Shown: piece after piece, positions 1 through 8,069 of the stretch
Layout of the letters: each line of letters begins with the position of its first letter
Numbering within the stretch: the stretch's first letter is position 1
Source of the DNA: Bradyrhizobium nanningense
GTDB taxonomy: Bacteria; Pseudomonadota; Alphaproteobacteria; Rhizobiales; Xanthobacteraceae
NCBI RefSeq assembly: GCF_004114535.1
Contig: NZ_LBJC01000082.1
Location: forward strand, 156,501 to 220,500
Direction: 5' to 3'
Length of the DNA stretch: 64,000 nucleotides
The notes under the pieces: model-generated
Told to the model about the DNA's origin: nothing
Databases searched by the model: none
The model's input: the letters and a program-made list of their open reading frames with translations, nothing else
Made by a program: the position numbers and the translations under genes

Positions 1-4
1 TCAT
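1..4 (-). CDS. Start codon of a gene leaving the window, possibly ctaG (Cox11)
   Basis: An ATG on the minus strand at 4-2 lies five bases past the stop codon of the small cox gene, with GGACAG just ahead of it as a possible ribosome binding site. In alphaproteobacterial oxidase operons the next gene is often ctaG, the copper chaperone for subunit I. Only one codon is visible, so the identity is inference from gene order. Confidence 0.3.
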
Positions 5-9
5 CTGTC

Positions 10-186
10 CTACATCGGCCGCACGAGAACTGCGGGTCCCTTGACCATGGTGACGGCGAAGAACAGCACCACGAGCACGCCGAGCGCGAGTGCGATCGCG
101 ATCGAGCGCTGACGACGGCTCTTCTTCTGCGCCTCGGTGAGGACGATTCCGTCTCTCTCGGGTTTGTCGGCCATCGCTGTGATCAT
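10..186 (-). CDS. Small cytochrome c oxidase accessory membrane protein (CoxF-like)
   Basis: This 58-residue protein has a charged N-terminal third and one hydrophobic helix at about residues 29-48 (SIAIALALGVLVVLFFAVTM), then a short tail. It fits the single-span CoxF-type proteins that sit between ctaB and ctaG in alphaproteobacterial aa3 oxidase operons. Its exact role in oxidase assembly is not established. The first ATG (186) overlaps the ctaB stop codon as ATGA, which suggests translational coupling; a second ATG at 174 would give a 54-residue form. The identification rests on size, membrane span and position, not on a diagnostic motif. Confidence 0.7.
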   Translation of the reverse strand: MITAMADKPERDGIVLTEAQKKSRRQRSIAIALALGVLVVLFFAVTMVKGPAVLVRPM

Positions 187-1127
187 GCGCCCCCTACCAT
201 GGGAGCAAGCGCCCGGACCACGACCTCGACCAGCAGGGTCGCGAACAGCGCGAACAGATAGAGGATCGAGAAGGCAAACAGCTTGCGGGTCGCGCGCAGC
301 GACGCAGATCGCTCGCGGCGCATATAGACGTTGATCGCGAGCGCCAGCATGCCGGTCCCCAGGATCAGCGAGACGATGCCGTAAATGGCGTCGAAATAGC
401 CGAGCGCCCAGGGCGCGGCGGCGACCGCGATCAGCACGATTGTGTAGAGCAGAATCTGGAGCCGCGTCGCATCGGGACCGGCGACGTTGGGCAGCATCGG
501 AATGCCGGCGCGCGCGTAGTCGTCGGAGCGGAACAGCGCCAGCGCCCAGAAATGCGGCGGGGTCCAGAAGAAGATGATGGCGAACAGCAGCAGCGGCTCG
601 ACGTCGACCGTGCCCGTGACGGCGGCCCAGGCCACCACCGGCGGCAGCGCGCCGGCGGCGCCGCCGATCACGATGTTCTGCGCGGTCCAACGCTTCAGGC
701 CCATCGTGTAGATCACGACGTAGAAGAAGATGGTGAAGGCGAGCAGGCTGCCAGCGATCCAGTTGACGAGGATGCCGAGCGTCATCACCGAGAAGAAAGA
801 CAGCGTCAGGCCGAACGCCATCGCCTCGGGTCGGGTGATGCGGCCGCGGGGGATCGGCCGGTTCGCCGTGCGCGACATCTTGGCGTCGATGTCGCCTTCG
901 AGCGCCATGTTGAGCGCGCCGGAGGCGCCGGCACCGACTGCGATGCAGAGCAGCGAGGTGAACGCGAGCACCGGGTGGAAGTGTCCCGGCGCCATCGCCA
1001 TCCCGACCAGCGCGGTGAAGATCACCAGCGACATCACCCGCGGCTTCAACAGCGCGATGTAGTCGCCGACCTCCGCCTCGGAGATGCGGGGATTGATGTC
1101 AATGGCGTTCTGGTCGAGGACGGACAC
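183..1127 (-). CDS. ctaB: Protoheme IX farnesyltransferase (heme O synthase)
   Basis: CtaB attaches a farnesyl group to protoheme to make heme O, the precursor of heme A in the oxidase encoded next to it. The 314-residue product is a multi-span membrane protein of the UbiA prenyltransferase family. The diagnostic Asp-rich motif is present: N73 in NMALEGD, D79 and D81, then MSRTANRP, which binds the prenyl diphosphate. A second polar loop region follows at RSDDYARAGIPMLPN. The chosen start is a GTG at 1127, because no ATG in frame fits the conserved N-terminus; a weak AAGCGAG lies ahead of it. It follows ctaD by 61 bases, so the two are likely co-transcribed. Confidence 0.95.
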   Translation of the reverse strand: MSVLDQNAIDINPRISEAEVGDYIALLKPRVMSLVIFTALVGMAMAPGHFHPVLAFTSLLCIAVGAGASGALNMALEGDIDAKMSRTANRPIPRGRITRPEAMAFGLTLSFFSVMTLGILVNWIAGSLLAFTIFFYVVIYTMGLKRWTAQNIVIGGAAGALPPVVAWAAVTGTVDVEPLLLFAIIFFWTPPHFWALALFRSDDYARAGIPMLPNVAGPDATRLQILLYTIVLIAVAAAPWALGYFDAIYGIVSLILGTGMLALAINVYMRRERSASLRATRKLFAFSILYLFALFATLLVEVVVRALAPMVGGA

Positions 1128-1188
1128 GAATTCAACTCGCTTCGTTATAAGAGCCGCGGCGCCCGTCACGGGCGCCGCGGGTGATCGC

Positions 1189-2808
1189 TTACTGCACGCG
1201 GGGCAGCACTTCGAACTGGTGGAAGGGCGGCGGCGAGGGCAGCGTCCATTCCAGCGTGGTCGCACCGGCACCCCACGGATTGTCGCCCGCCGGCACCTTC
1301 TTCATGAAGGCGTCGATCACGCAGTAGAGGAAGATCAGCACGCCGAAGCCGGAGATGTAAGAGCCGACCGACGAGACCAGGTTCCAGCCTGCGAACGCAT
1401 CGGGATAGTCGACATAGCGGCGCGGCATGCCGGACAGGCCGAGGAAGTGCTGCGGGAAGAACACCAGGTTGACGCCGATGAAGGTGACCCAGAAGTGCGC
1501 TTTCGCGAGCGTTTCGTTGTACATGTAGCCCGTCATCTTCGGGAACCAGTAGTACCAGCCGGCGAAGATAGCGAATACCGCGCCCAGCGACAGCACGTAG
1601 TGGAAGTGCGCGACGACGTAATAGGTCTCCTGCAGCACGCGATCGACGCCGGCGTTCGCCAGCACGACGCCGGTGACGCCGCCGATCGTGAACAGGAAGA
1701 TGAAGCCCACCGCCCAGATCATCGGTGCCCGGAATTCGATCGAGCCGCCCCACATGGTGGCGATCCACGAGAAGATCTTCACCCCGGTCGGAACCGCGAT
1801 GACCATCGTCGCGGCGACGAAATAGGCCTGCGTCGCCGAGGACATGCCGACCGTGTACATGTGGTGCGCCCACACCACGAAGCCGATGCCGCCGATCGCG
1901 ACCATGGCGTAGGCCATGCCGAGATAGCCGAACACGGGTTTGCGCGAGAAGGTCGAGACGATCTGGCTGATCATGCCGAAGCCGGGCAGGATCAGGATGT
2001 ACACCTCGGGGTGGCCGAAGAACCAGAACAGATGCTGGAACAGCACGGGATCGCCGCCGCCGTCGGGCGCGAAGAAGGTCGTGCCGAAATTGCGGTCGGT
2101 GAGCAGCATGGTGATCGCACCGGCGAGCACCGGCAGCGACAGCAGCAACAGGAACACCGTCACCAGGATCGACCACACGAACAGCGGCATCTTGTGCAGG
2201 GTCATGCCCGGCGCGCGCATGTTGAAGATCGTGGTGATGAAGTTGATGGCACCGAGGATCGACGAGGCACCCGCCAGATGCAGCGACAGGATCGCGAAGT
2301 CGACGGCCGGGCCCGGATGGCCGGAGCTCGACAGCGGCACGTACATGGTCCAGCCGGCGCCGACGCCGTTGGCGCCCGGCTCGCCCTCGACGAAGGTCGA
2401 CATCAGGAGCAGGCCGAAAGAGGCCGGCAGCAGCCAGAACGAGATGTTGTTCATGCGCGGGAACGCCATGTCGGGCGCGCCGATCATCAGCGGGACGAAC
2501 CAGTTGCCGAAGCCGCCGATCATCGCGGGCATGACCATGAAGAAGATCATGATCAGGCCGTGAGAGGTCACGAACACGTTATAGGTGTGCGTCTCGTGGA
2601 ATATCTGCACGCCCGGATACATCAGCTCGGCACGGATCGCGATCGACATCGCGGCACCGATGATGCCGGCGATGACCGCGAAGACCAGGTACATCGTGCC
2701 GATGTCCTTGTGGTTGGTCGAATAGACGTAGCGGCGCCATCCGGTCGGATGGGCGTGCTCGTCATGTCCGTGGGCGTGATCGCCGTGTACCGCTGCGCTC
2801 GTTGCCAT
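1189..2808 (-). CDS. ctaD: Cytochrome c oxidase subunit I (aa3 type)
   Basis: Subunit I carries heme a, heme a3 and CuB and is the catalytic, proton-pumping core of the terminal oxidase in the inner membrane. The 539-residue protein has the usual dozen hydrophobic spans. The CuB His-Tyr pair is visible in HPEVYILILP, the CuB histidines in WAHHMYTVG, and the heme ligands in HFHYVLSLGAVFAIF. The N-terminus has a His-rich stretch (HGDHAHGHDEHAH). ATG at 2808 is preceded by AGGATTTG; a TTG two codons upstream (2814) is less likely. It sits 86 bases after ctaC in the same operon. Confidence 0.97.
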   Translation of the reverse strand: MATSAAVHGDHAHGHDEHAHPTGWRRYVYSTNHKDIGTMYLVFAVIAGIIGAAMSIAIRAELMYPGVQIFHETHTYNVFVTSHGLIMIFFMVMPAMIGGFGNWFVPLMIGAPDMAFPRMNNISFWLLPASFGLLLMSTFVEGEPGANGVGAGWTMYVPLSSSGHPGPAVDFAILSLHLAGASSILGAINFITTIFNMRAPGMTLHKMPLFVWSILVTVFLLLLSLPVLAGAITMLLTDRNFGTTFFAPDGGGDPVLFQHLFWFFGHPEVYILILPGFGMISQIVSTFSRKPVFGYLGMAYAMVAIGGIGFVVWAHHMYTVGMSSATQAYFVAATMVIAVPTGVKIFSWIATMWGGSIEFRAPMIWAVGFIFLFTIGGVTGVVLANAGVDRVLQETYYVVAHFHYVLSLGAVFAIFAGWYYWFPKMTGYMYNETLAKAHFWVTFIGVNLVFFPQHFLGLSGMPRRYVDYPDAFAGWNLVSSVGSYISGFGVLIFLYCVIDAFMKKVPAGDNPWGAGATTLEWTLPSPPPFHQFEVLPRVQ

Positions 2809-2894
2809 TTTCAAATCCTGCCTTGCGTCCCATTCGGACCTTTGGAGGTCCCGCCCTTATATCGCTTCCAGTGCCTCAACCCGTCACCCGACGC

Positions 2895-3749
2895 TCACTG
2901 CGTCGGGCCGGCCGCGGAGGCGTAGGTGCTGGCGCCGCCGCTCGCGTATTTCTTCTTCGCCGATTCAACCCAGGAAGCGAACTCCTGGTCGTTCACGACG
3001 CGGATCGCGATCGGCATGAAGGCGTGGTCCTTGCCGCACAGTTCCGAGCACTGACCGTAATACATGCCGGTCTTGGTGGCCTTGAACCAGGTCTCGTTCA
3101 GGCGGCCCGGAATGGCGTCGATCTTGACGCCGAAAGCCGGCAGCGCGAAGGCGTGGATGACGTCGGCGCCCGTGACCTGGACGCGAATCACCTTGTTGAC
3201 CGGCACCACCATCTCGTTGTCGACGCCGAGCAGACGGGGCTGCTTGTCCTGCGCCATCAGCGAATCAAACTCGAACTTGCCGTTGTCCGGATAGGCATAG
3301 GACCAGTACCACTGCTTGCCGGTCGCCTTGACGGTGATGTCCGCCTTCGGCACGTCGAGCTCGAGGAACAGAAGCCGGAACGACGGCACCGAGATGCCGA
3401 CCAGGATCAGCACCGGAACGAGCGTCCAGGCCACCTCGATCAGCGTGTTGTGGGTGGTCCGCGACGGCACCGGGTTGGCCCGCGCGTTGAACTTGATGAC
3501 CACGACCACGAGCAGCGCCAGAACGAACAGCGTGATCAGCGTGATCAGCACGAACAGGAAGTTGTGGAACCAGACGATGTTGTCCATCACCGGAGAACCC
3601 GAGGCCTGGAGGTGCCATTCCCAGGGCTCCGGCTGCCCGACCTCGGCAAATGCCACGCCGCCCGTCGCCAGCGCGACGCCAGTCGCCACCAAGGCGATGG
3701 TGGCCAATCCCAGCAAATGCCGGCCCACCCGACCCATCGACATCCTCAT
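2895..3749 (-). CDS. ctaC: Cytochrome c oxidase subunit II
   Basis: Subunit II takes electrons from cytochrome c through its CuA centre. The 284-residue precursor has a hydrophobic signal-like N-terminus (to about residue 34), two membrane helices that bracket the loop after IVWFHNFLF, and a periplasmic cupredoxin domain. CuA ligands are present in YYGQCSELCGKDHAFM (two Cys, Glu, His, Met), with the aromatic electron-entry patch in KQWYWSYAYPD. ATG at 3749 has GGGGAGCG about ten bases ahead. It is the first gene of the oxidase operon, read ctaC-ctaD-ctaB-coxF; its promoter must lie in the gap above it. Confidence 0.96.
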   Translation of the reverse strand: MRMSMGRVGRHLLGLATIALVATGVALATGGVAFAEVGQPEPWEWHLQASGSPVMDNIVWFHNFLFVLITLITLFVLALLVVVVIKFNARANPVPSRTTHNTLIEVAWTLVPVLILVGISVPSFRLLFLELDVPKADITVKATGKQWYWSYAYPDNGKFEFDSLMAQDKQPRLLGVDNEMVVPVNKVIRVQVTGADVIHAFALPAFGVKIDAIPGRLNETWFKATKTGMYYGQCSELCGKDHAFMPIAIRVVNDQEFASWVESAKKKYASGGASTYASAAGPTQ

Positions 3750-4210
3750 GCCGTTCGCGCTCCCCTTACGAAATCACCCCAAGTGCGCCGCCCTATCTGC
3801 GGGAAACGCTTATTCGATCCGCCCGTCTGACAAACCGCCGCGCAAGAATACCTCTAAGAGGAATTCGGGCCAGATCGCTAGAACGCCGAAATCAAGCCTC
3901 TCAAACCATAGTTTTTGATCTATCGCAATGCAGTCTTGAGCCCGGTCTGCCAGCCATCACCCGCAAGATAATTCCTAGTAACATCGGACAAAAATACCGT
4001 TGGCCGGGATGCTGCCGCTTGACAGCGGAATTGCCCGCGTTAGGCACTGGCAGATGGCCGCGCAGGAACTTGATTCGTGCGGGCGGCGGCAGTGCGAGGC
4101 GGCGCGGAATTTGCTTGGGAATCGCCTTCAAGACGCCGTCATTCCCGTATCAGTCCGCCGGATTAGTCCGCCGAGCGCGAGCGAGGAAGGCGAGCAGAGG
4201 GACCGACCCG
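3750..4210. other. Intergenic region between divergent ctaC and the IalB-like gene
   Basis: These 461 bases hold no convincing gene. Open frames that cross the region are continuations of frames over ctaC or the IalB-like gene and lack sensible starts. It must contain the ctaC promoter (minus) and the promoter of the plus-strand gene at 4211. An AT-richer patch lies at about 3905-4000. Confidence 0.6.
4019..4046 (+). promoter_or_regulatory. Possible sigma70-type promoter for the IalB-like gene
   Basis: TTGACA at 4019-4024 is followed after 16 bases by TAGGCA at 4041-4046. The -35 box is a perfect consensus and the -10 is weak. It would give a 5' leader of about 160 bases for the gene at 4211. 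Read from sequence only. Confidence 0.35.
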
Positions 4211-4753
4211 ATGGGGCTTTCGAAATCGATGGCAAGGCCGGCGAGCAGGCAGGCTAGCCTCCCGGCGCTGGCAGGCCTGCTGGCTGCGATCGTCCTTCTG
4301 GCGTTTCCTGGCGTCGTCCATGCGCAGGGCGCGGTGCGCTCCGTCCATGGCGACTGGCAGATTCGCTGCGACACGCCGCCGGGCGCCCAGAGCGAGCAAT
4401 GCGCCCTGATCCAGAGCGTGGTGGCGGAAGACCGCTCCAATGCCGGCCTGACCGTCATCGTGCTGAAGACCGCCGACCAGAAGAGCCGTCTGATGCGCGT
4501 GGTGGCGCCGTTAGGGGTCCTGCTGCCCTCCGGTCTCGGCCTCAAGCTCGACAACCAGGACGTCGGCCGTGCCGGGTTCGTCCGCTGCCTGCCCAATGGC
4601 TGCGTCGCCGAGGTCGTCATGGACGACAAGCTGCTCGGCCAGCTCCGCACCGCCAAGACCGCCACCTTCATCATCTTCGAGACACCGGAAGAAGGCATCG
4701 GATTCCCGCTCAGCCTGAACGGGCTCGGCGAAGGCTACGACAAGCTGCCGTAG
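4211..4753 (+). CDS. Invasion-associated locus B (IalB) family secreted protein
   Basis: The 180-residue product starts with a signal peptide (hydrophobic core about residues 20-35, likely cleavage after VHA). The mature domain matches the IalB family: it opens with HGDWQIRCD, carries two cysteine pairs (IRC...EQCAL and RCLPNGC) that probably form disulfides, and ends with the hydrophobic FIIFETPEEGIGFPLSL strand region. IalB was named in Bartonella for a role in erythrocyte invasion, but in free-living and plant-associated alphaproteobacteria the family is widespread and of unknown function. It is transcribed away from the oxidase operon. The start at 4211 is the first ATG that gives a proper signal peptide. 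Confidence 0.88.
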   Translation: MGLSKSMARPASRQASLPALAGLLAAIVLLAFPGVVHAQGAVRSVHGDWQIRCDTPPGAQSEQCALIQSVVAEDRSNAGLTVIVLKTADQKSRLMRVVAPLGVLLPSGLGLKLDNQDVGRAGFVRCLPNGCVAEVVMDDKLLGQLRTAKTATFIIFETPEEGIGFPLSLNGLGEGYDKLP

Positions 4754-4784
4754 GGGCGGCATCGAATCGCACGCTCTCCATTCC

Positions 4785-4925
4785 GTCATCCTGAGGCGCG
4801 AGACCTGCGGTGCAGAGCACCGCAGAGGGAGCCTCGAAGGATGAACGGCCGAGCTGACAGCCGGGCCGTCGCCCTTCGAGGCTCGCCTTGCTTTGCAAGG
4901 CGAGCACCTCAGGATGACGGTGATG
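4785..4925. repeat. Dispersed hairpin repeat, CATCCTGAGG family (copy 1)
   Basis: The outer arms GTCATCCTGAGG and CCTCAGGATGAC are inverted, and inner arms (GAGCCTCGAAGG / CCTTCGAGGCTC, and GCAAGGCGAG) also pair, so the whole element can fold into a long stem. A related element is at 58075-58206. It fills most of the gap between the IalB-like gene and tldD (4754-5059), which holds no other gene. Confidence 0.75.
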
Positions 4926-5059
4926 GATTGACGAGTGCGGCACGTTTCGACGAGCGCCCCTGCCCAATCCTATCGTTTCGGTAATGTGACGCCCCGCCCC
5001 TCGCGGAACCGATCCGAAACCATTATCTTGCCCCACATCTTCCGCTAATGGACGGACGC

Positions 5060-6487
5060 ATGACCAATCCTGCCACGACCTCCCTGCTCGACCGCGCCAA
5101 TCTCGACCGCGACCAGGTTCGCCACGAGGTCGCGCGCGGGCTTTCCGGTGCCGACGACGGCGAGCTGTTCCTGGAGTACAGCCAGACCGAAGCGCTGATG
5201 TTCGACAACGGGCGGCTGAAGCAGGCGACCTACGACACCTCGCAAGGTTTTGGCTTACGCGCGGTCAAGGATGATGCCGTGGGCTATGCGCATTCCTCCG
5301 ACGTGTCGCTGCCGGCGCTGATGCGCGCGGCGGACGCGGTTGCGGCCGTGCGCGGCGGCTATTCCGGCAATTTTTCCGCGCCGCCTCCTCACACCAATGT
5401 CCGTCTCTATGGCGACGACAACCCGCTCGACGCGCCGGGCTTCGAGACCAAGGTCAAGCTGCTCGCAGAGATCGACGCTTACCTGCGCGACAAGGATCCG
5501 CGGGTGCGACAGGTCAGCGTCAGCCTCGGCGCGACCTGGCAGGTGGTCGAGATCCTGCGGCCGGACGGCGAGAGCTATCGCGACATCCGTCCGCTCGTGC
5601 GCGTCAACATCTCCGTCGTCGCCGGCCAGGGCGACCGCCAGGAGAGCGGCAGCAAGGGTTATGGCGGCCGTGCCGGCTATGCCGAATTCATCGAGAGCCG
5701 GAGCTGGCGCGACGCCGCCGACGGCGCGCTGCGCGAGGCGCTGGTCAATCTGGAATCGATTCCGGCTCCCGCCGGCGAGATGGACGTCGTGTTAGGGGCC
5801 GGCTGGCCCGGCGTGATGCTTCACGAAGCGGTCGGCCATGGCCTGGAGGGCGATTTCAACCGCAAGAAGACCTCTGCCTTTGCCGGCCTGATGGGCCAGC
5901 AGGTCGCGGCCAAGGGCGTCACCGTGGTCGACGACGGCACCATTGCCTCGCGTCGCGGCTCGCTGTCGATCGACGACGAGGGCACGCCGACCAATCGCAC
6001 CGTGCTGATCGAGGACGGCATCCTGGTCGGCTACATGCAGGACCGTCAGAACGCGCGGTTGATGAACATGAAGCCGACCGGCAACGGCCGCCGCCAGGGC
6101 TATGCCCATGTGCCGATGCCGCGCATGACCAACACCTATATGCTCGCGGGCGACCGCGATCCGGCCGAGATCCTCGCCTCGGTGAAGAATGGCGTCTTCG
6201 CTGCGAATTTCGGCGGCGGCCAGGTCGACATCACCTCGGGCAAGTACGTGTTCCAGTGTACCGAGGCCTACAAGATCGAGAACGGCAAGCTGGGCGCGCC
6301 GCTGAAGGGTGCCATGTTGATCGGCAACGGGCCGACCGACCTGCATCGCATCCGCATGATCGGCAACGATCTTGCGCTCGATACCGGCATCGGCACCTGC
6401 GGCAAGAACGGCCAGGGCGTGCCTGTCGGCGTCGGCCAGCCGTCGCTGCTGATGGAACGCATTACGGTGGGTGGAACGGGCGCATGA
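5060..6487 (+). CDS. tldD: Metalloprotease TldD
   Basis: TldD works with TldE/PmbA as a cytoplasmic zinc protease that cleaves unfolded peptides and, in some species, modified peptide precursors and antitoxins. The 475-residue protein carries the zinc motif HEAVGHGLEGD with H255, E256 and H260 (HExxxH). The C-terminal substrate-channel strand FGGGQVDITSGKYVFQCTEA is also present. ATG at 5060 is chosen because GGACGG lies just upstream; an ATG at 5048 in the same frame is possible. Its stop codon overlaps the start of the signal peptidase gene. The partner gene pmbA is not in the window. Confidence 0.93.
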   Translation: MTNPATTSLLDRANLDRDQVRHEVARGLSGADDGELFLEYSQTEALMFDNGRLKQATYDTSQGFGLRAVKDDAVGYAHSSDVSLPALMRAADAVAAVRGGYSGNFSAPPPHTNVRLYGDDNPLDAPGFETKVKLLAEIDAYLRDKDPRVRQVSVSLGATWQVVEILRPDGESYRDIRPLVRVNISVVAGQGDRQESGSKGYGGRAGYAEFIESRSWRDAADGALREALVNLESIPAPAGEMDVVLGAGWPGVMLHEAVGHGLEGDFNRKKTSAFAGLMGQQVAAKGVTVVDDGTIASRRGSLSIDDEGTPTNRTVLIEDGILVGYMQDRQNARLMNMKPTGNGRRQGYAHVPMPRMTNTYMLAGDRDPAEILASVKNGVFAANFGGGQVDITSGKYVFQCTEAYKIENGKLGAPLKGAMLIGNGPTDLHRIRMIGNDLALDTGIGTCGKNGQGVPVGVGQPSLLMERITVGGTGA

Positions 6488-7260
6488 GCGTGGAAAAGAT
6501 AACTGCGACCTCCAAGGGGAAGAGCAGCGGCTGGGGCGGGCAGATCGTTCAGCTCGCCGGCATCGTCGTCGCCGTGTTCATCGCCAAGGGCGCGCTTGCC
6601 GAGCCGTTCTACGTACCGTCGGGCTCGATGGAGCCGACGCTGCTGATTGGAGATGCGCTGATCGCCTCGAAATTCCCTTATGGCTACGGCAGCTCGTCGC
6701 TGCCGATCCAGATCAGCCTGCCCGAGACCGGCCGCGTGTTCGCGGAGACGCCGAAGCAGGGCGACGTCGTGGTGTTTCGCTGGCCCGGCGATCGTTCGCA
6801 GGCCTGGGTCAAGCGCGTCGTGGGTCTGCCCGGTGATCGCATCCAGATGCGGCAGGGTCAGCTCTTCATCAACGACCGCCCCGCCGAGCTGAAGCCGGAC
6901 GGTGTCGGATCTGCCGAGGACGACAATGGCGGCAGCGAGCCCGCCTACCGCTATGTCGAGACGCTGCCGAACGGCGTCTCGCATTTGATCTTCAAGATGC
7001 GCGACAACGGTCCGCTCGACAACACCAAGGAAGTGACAGTGCCGGCCGGTCACCTGTTCGTGCTCGGCGACAACCGTGACAATTCCTCCGACAGCCGCGT
7101 GCCGCTGCGGTCCGGCGGTGTCGGCCTGTTGCCGATCGACAATTTGATCGGCCGTGCCGATGCGGTGCTCGGCTCCTGGGATCTCGGCATGCGCGGCCAG
7201 CCGGTGTGGACCTGGCTGTCCGGCTTCCGGCTGGCGCGGTTCTTCACCGCGGTGCATTGA
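6484..7260 (+). CDS. lepB: Signal peptidase I
   Basis: Signal peptidase I removes signal peptides from exported proteins at the outer face of the inner membrane. The 258-residue protein has one N-terminal membrane helix (about residues 21-38), the catalytic serine S48 in PSGSMEPTL, the general-base lysine K110 in WVKRVVGLPGDRI, and the family box GDNRDNSSDSR. The start ATG overlaps the tldD stop (ATGA), so the two are probably translated together. In many alphaproteobacteria the housekeeping lepB lies with acpS and rnc; this copy does not, so it may be a paralogue. Confidence 0.93.
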   Translation: MSVEKITATSKGKSSGWGGQIVQLAGIVVAVFIAKGALAEPFYVPSGSMEPTLLIGDALIASKFPYGYGSSSLPIQISLPETGRVFAETPKQGDVVVFRWPGDRSQAWVKRVVGLPGDRIQMRQGQLFINDRPAELKPDGVGSAEDDNGGSEPAYRYVETLPNGVSHLIFKMRDNGPLDNTKEVTVPAGHLFVLGDNRDNSSDSRVPLRSGGVGLLPIDNLIGRADAVLGSWDLGMRGQPVWTWLSGFRLARFFTAVH

Positions 7261-7267
7261 CTGGATC

Positions 7268-7373
7268 GTATATCGTAGGGTGGGCAAAGCGAAGCGTGCC
7301 CACGATTTGTCGTAACGCGAAAAGATGGTGGGCACGACGCGCGAAGAGCGCGTCTTTGCCCACCCTACGATTC
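7268..7373. repeat. Dispersed hairpin repeat, GTAGGGTGGG family (copy 1)
   Basis: The element opens with CGTAGGGTGGGCAAAGCGAA and closes with its inverted arm CTTTGCCCACCCTACG; the inner part (GCGTGCCCAC / GGTGGGCACG) also pairs. A second copy in the same orientation is at 7947-8045 and a relative at 14744-14826. It lies between lepB and the nucleotidyltransferase gene. Confidence 0.85.
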
Positions 7374-7375
7374 TC

Positions 7376-7942
7376 ATGACGCGCGACGAATTCCTCGCAT
7401 TGGCTCTGCAAAATCCCGTCAACGTCGCGATCATCGATGAACTCGATCATCTCGCGCTGCCGGATGCGTGGCTGGTCGCAGGTTGCCTCGTGCAATCGGT
7501 ATGGAATGGGCTCACGGGCCGCCCGGTCGATCACGGCATTGCTGATTACGACGTGTTCTATTTCGATTTCGATACGTCGTGGGAGGCGGAGGACACGGTG
7601 ATCCGCAAGCTGCAGGCGCAGCTCGGCCATCTCGGCGACAAGATCGAGATCCGCAATCAGGCGCGTGTGCACCTGTGGTACCCCGACAAGCATGGCCTGC
7701 CCTATCCGCCATTGACCCGCTCGACCGACGGCATCGACCGCTTCCTGACGCAGAACACACAGGTCGGAGTCAGGCGCGTAGAGGATGGCTACGAGGTCTA
7801 CGCGCCGCACGGGTTTGACGACGTCGCGAGATTGATCGTGCGGCCCAATCGGGCACTGAATTTCTCGGTGGCGAATTACGCGGCCAAAGCCGCCCGCTGG
7901 AAGACGCTGTGGCCGGAGCTCACGGTGATTGCCGCGGAGTGA
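7376..7942 (+). CDS. Nucleotidyltransferase family protein (NTP_transf_6 / COG3575-like)
   Basis: The 188-residue protein has the N-terminal pattern of this minimal nucleotidyltransferase family: LVAGCLVQSVWNGLTG, then HGIADYDVFYFD with the acidic pair DYDVFYFD where the catalytic aspartates sit. The RNQARVHLWYPDKHG stretch follows and the domain ends with PNRALNFSVANYAAKAARWK. Substrate is unknown. ATG at 7376 begins inside the end of the upstream repeat, with only a poor ribosome binding site; the frame stays open through the repeat to 7325. The gene is bracketed by two direct copies of the same repeat, which is unusual. Confidence 0.85.
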   Translation: MTRDEFLALALQNPVNVAIIDELDHLALPDAWLVAGCLVQSVWNGLTGRPVDHGIADYDVFYFDFDTSWEAEDTVIRKLQAQLGHLGDKIEIRNQARVHLWYPDKHGLPYPPLTRSTDGIDRFLTQNTQVGVRRVEDGYEVYAPHGFDDVARLIVRPNRALNFSVANYAAKAARWKTLWPELTVIAAE

Positions 7943-7946
7943 GGTG

Positions 7947-8045
7947 CCGTAGGGTGGGCAAAGCGAAGCGTGCCCACGCGATCTGTGGCCGGATCGGAAA
8001 GATGGTGGGCACGGCGCAAGGGCGCCTTTGCCCACCCTACGGCAC
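7947..8045. repeat. Dispersed hairpin repeat, GTAGGGTGGG family (copy 2)
   Basis: Same orientation and same outer arms as the copy at 7268-7373, with an inner region that differs in part. Outermost arms GTGCCGTAGGGTGGGC and CCCACCCTACGGCAC pair. It begins five bases after the nucleotidyltransferase stop codon and may serve as its transcript end. Confidence 0.85.
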
Positions 8046-8069
8046 CTCACTTCGTGGCACGTGCGAACG

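Noticed and set aside
1084..2925. Long plus-strand open frame opposite ctaD and ctaC
   Set aside because: Product is rich in Arg, Asp, His and Glu without any fold signal; it is the antisense shadow of the oxidase genes.
7244..8050. Minus-strand open frame running through both GTAGGGTGGG repeats
   Set aside because: Its ends are repeat sequence, and the middle is opposite a recognisable nucleotidyltransferase gene. Frames of this kind through these repeats are a common false call.
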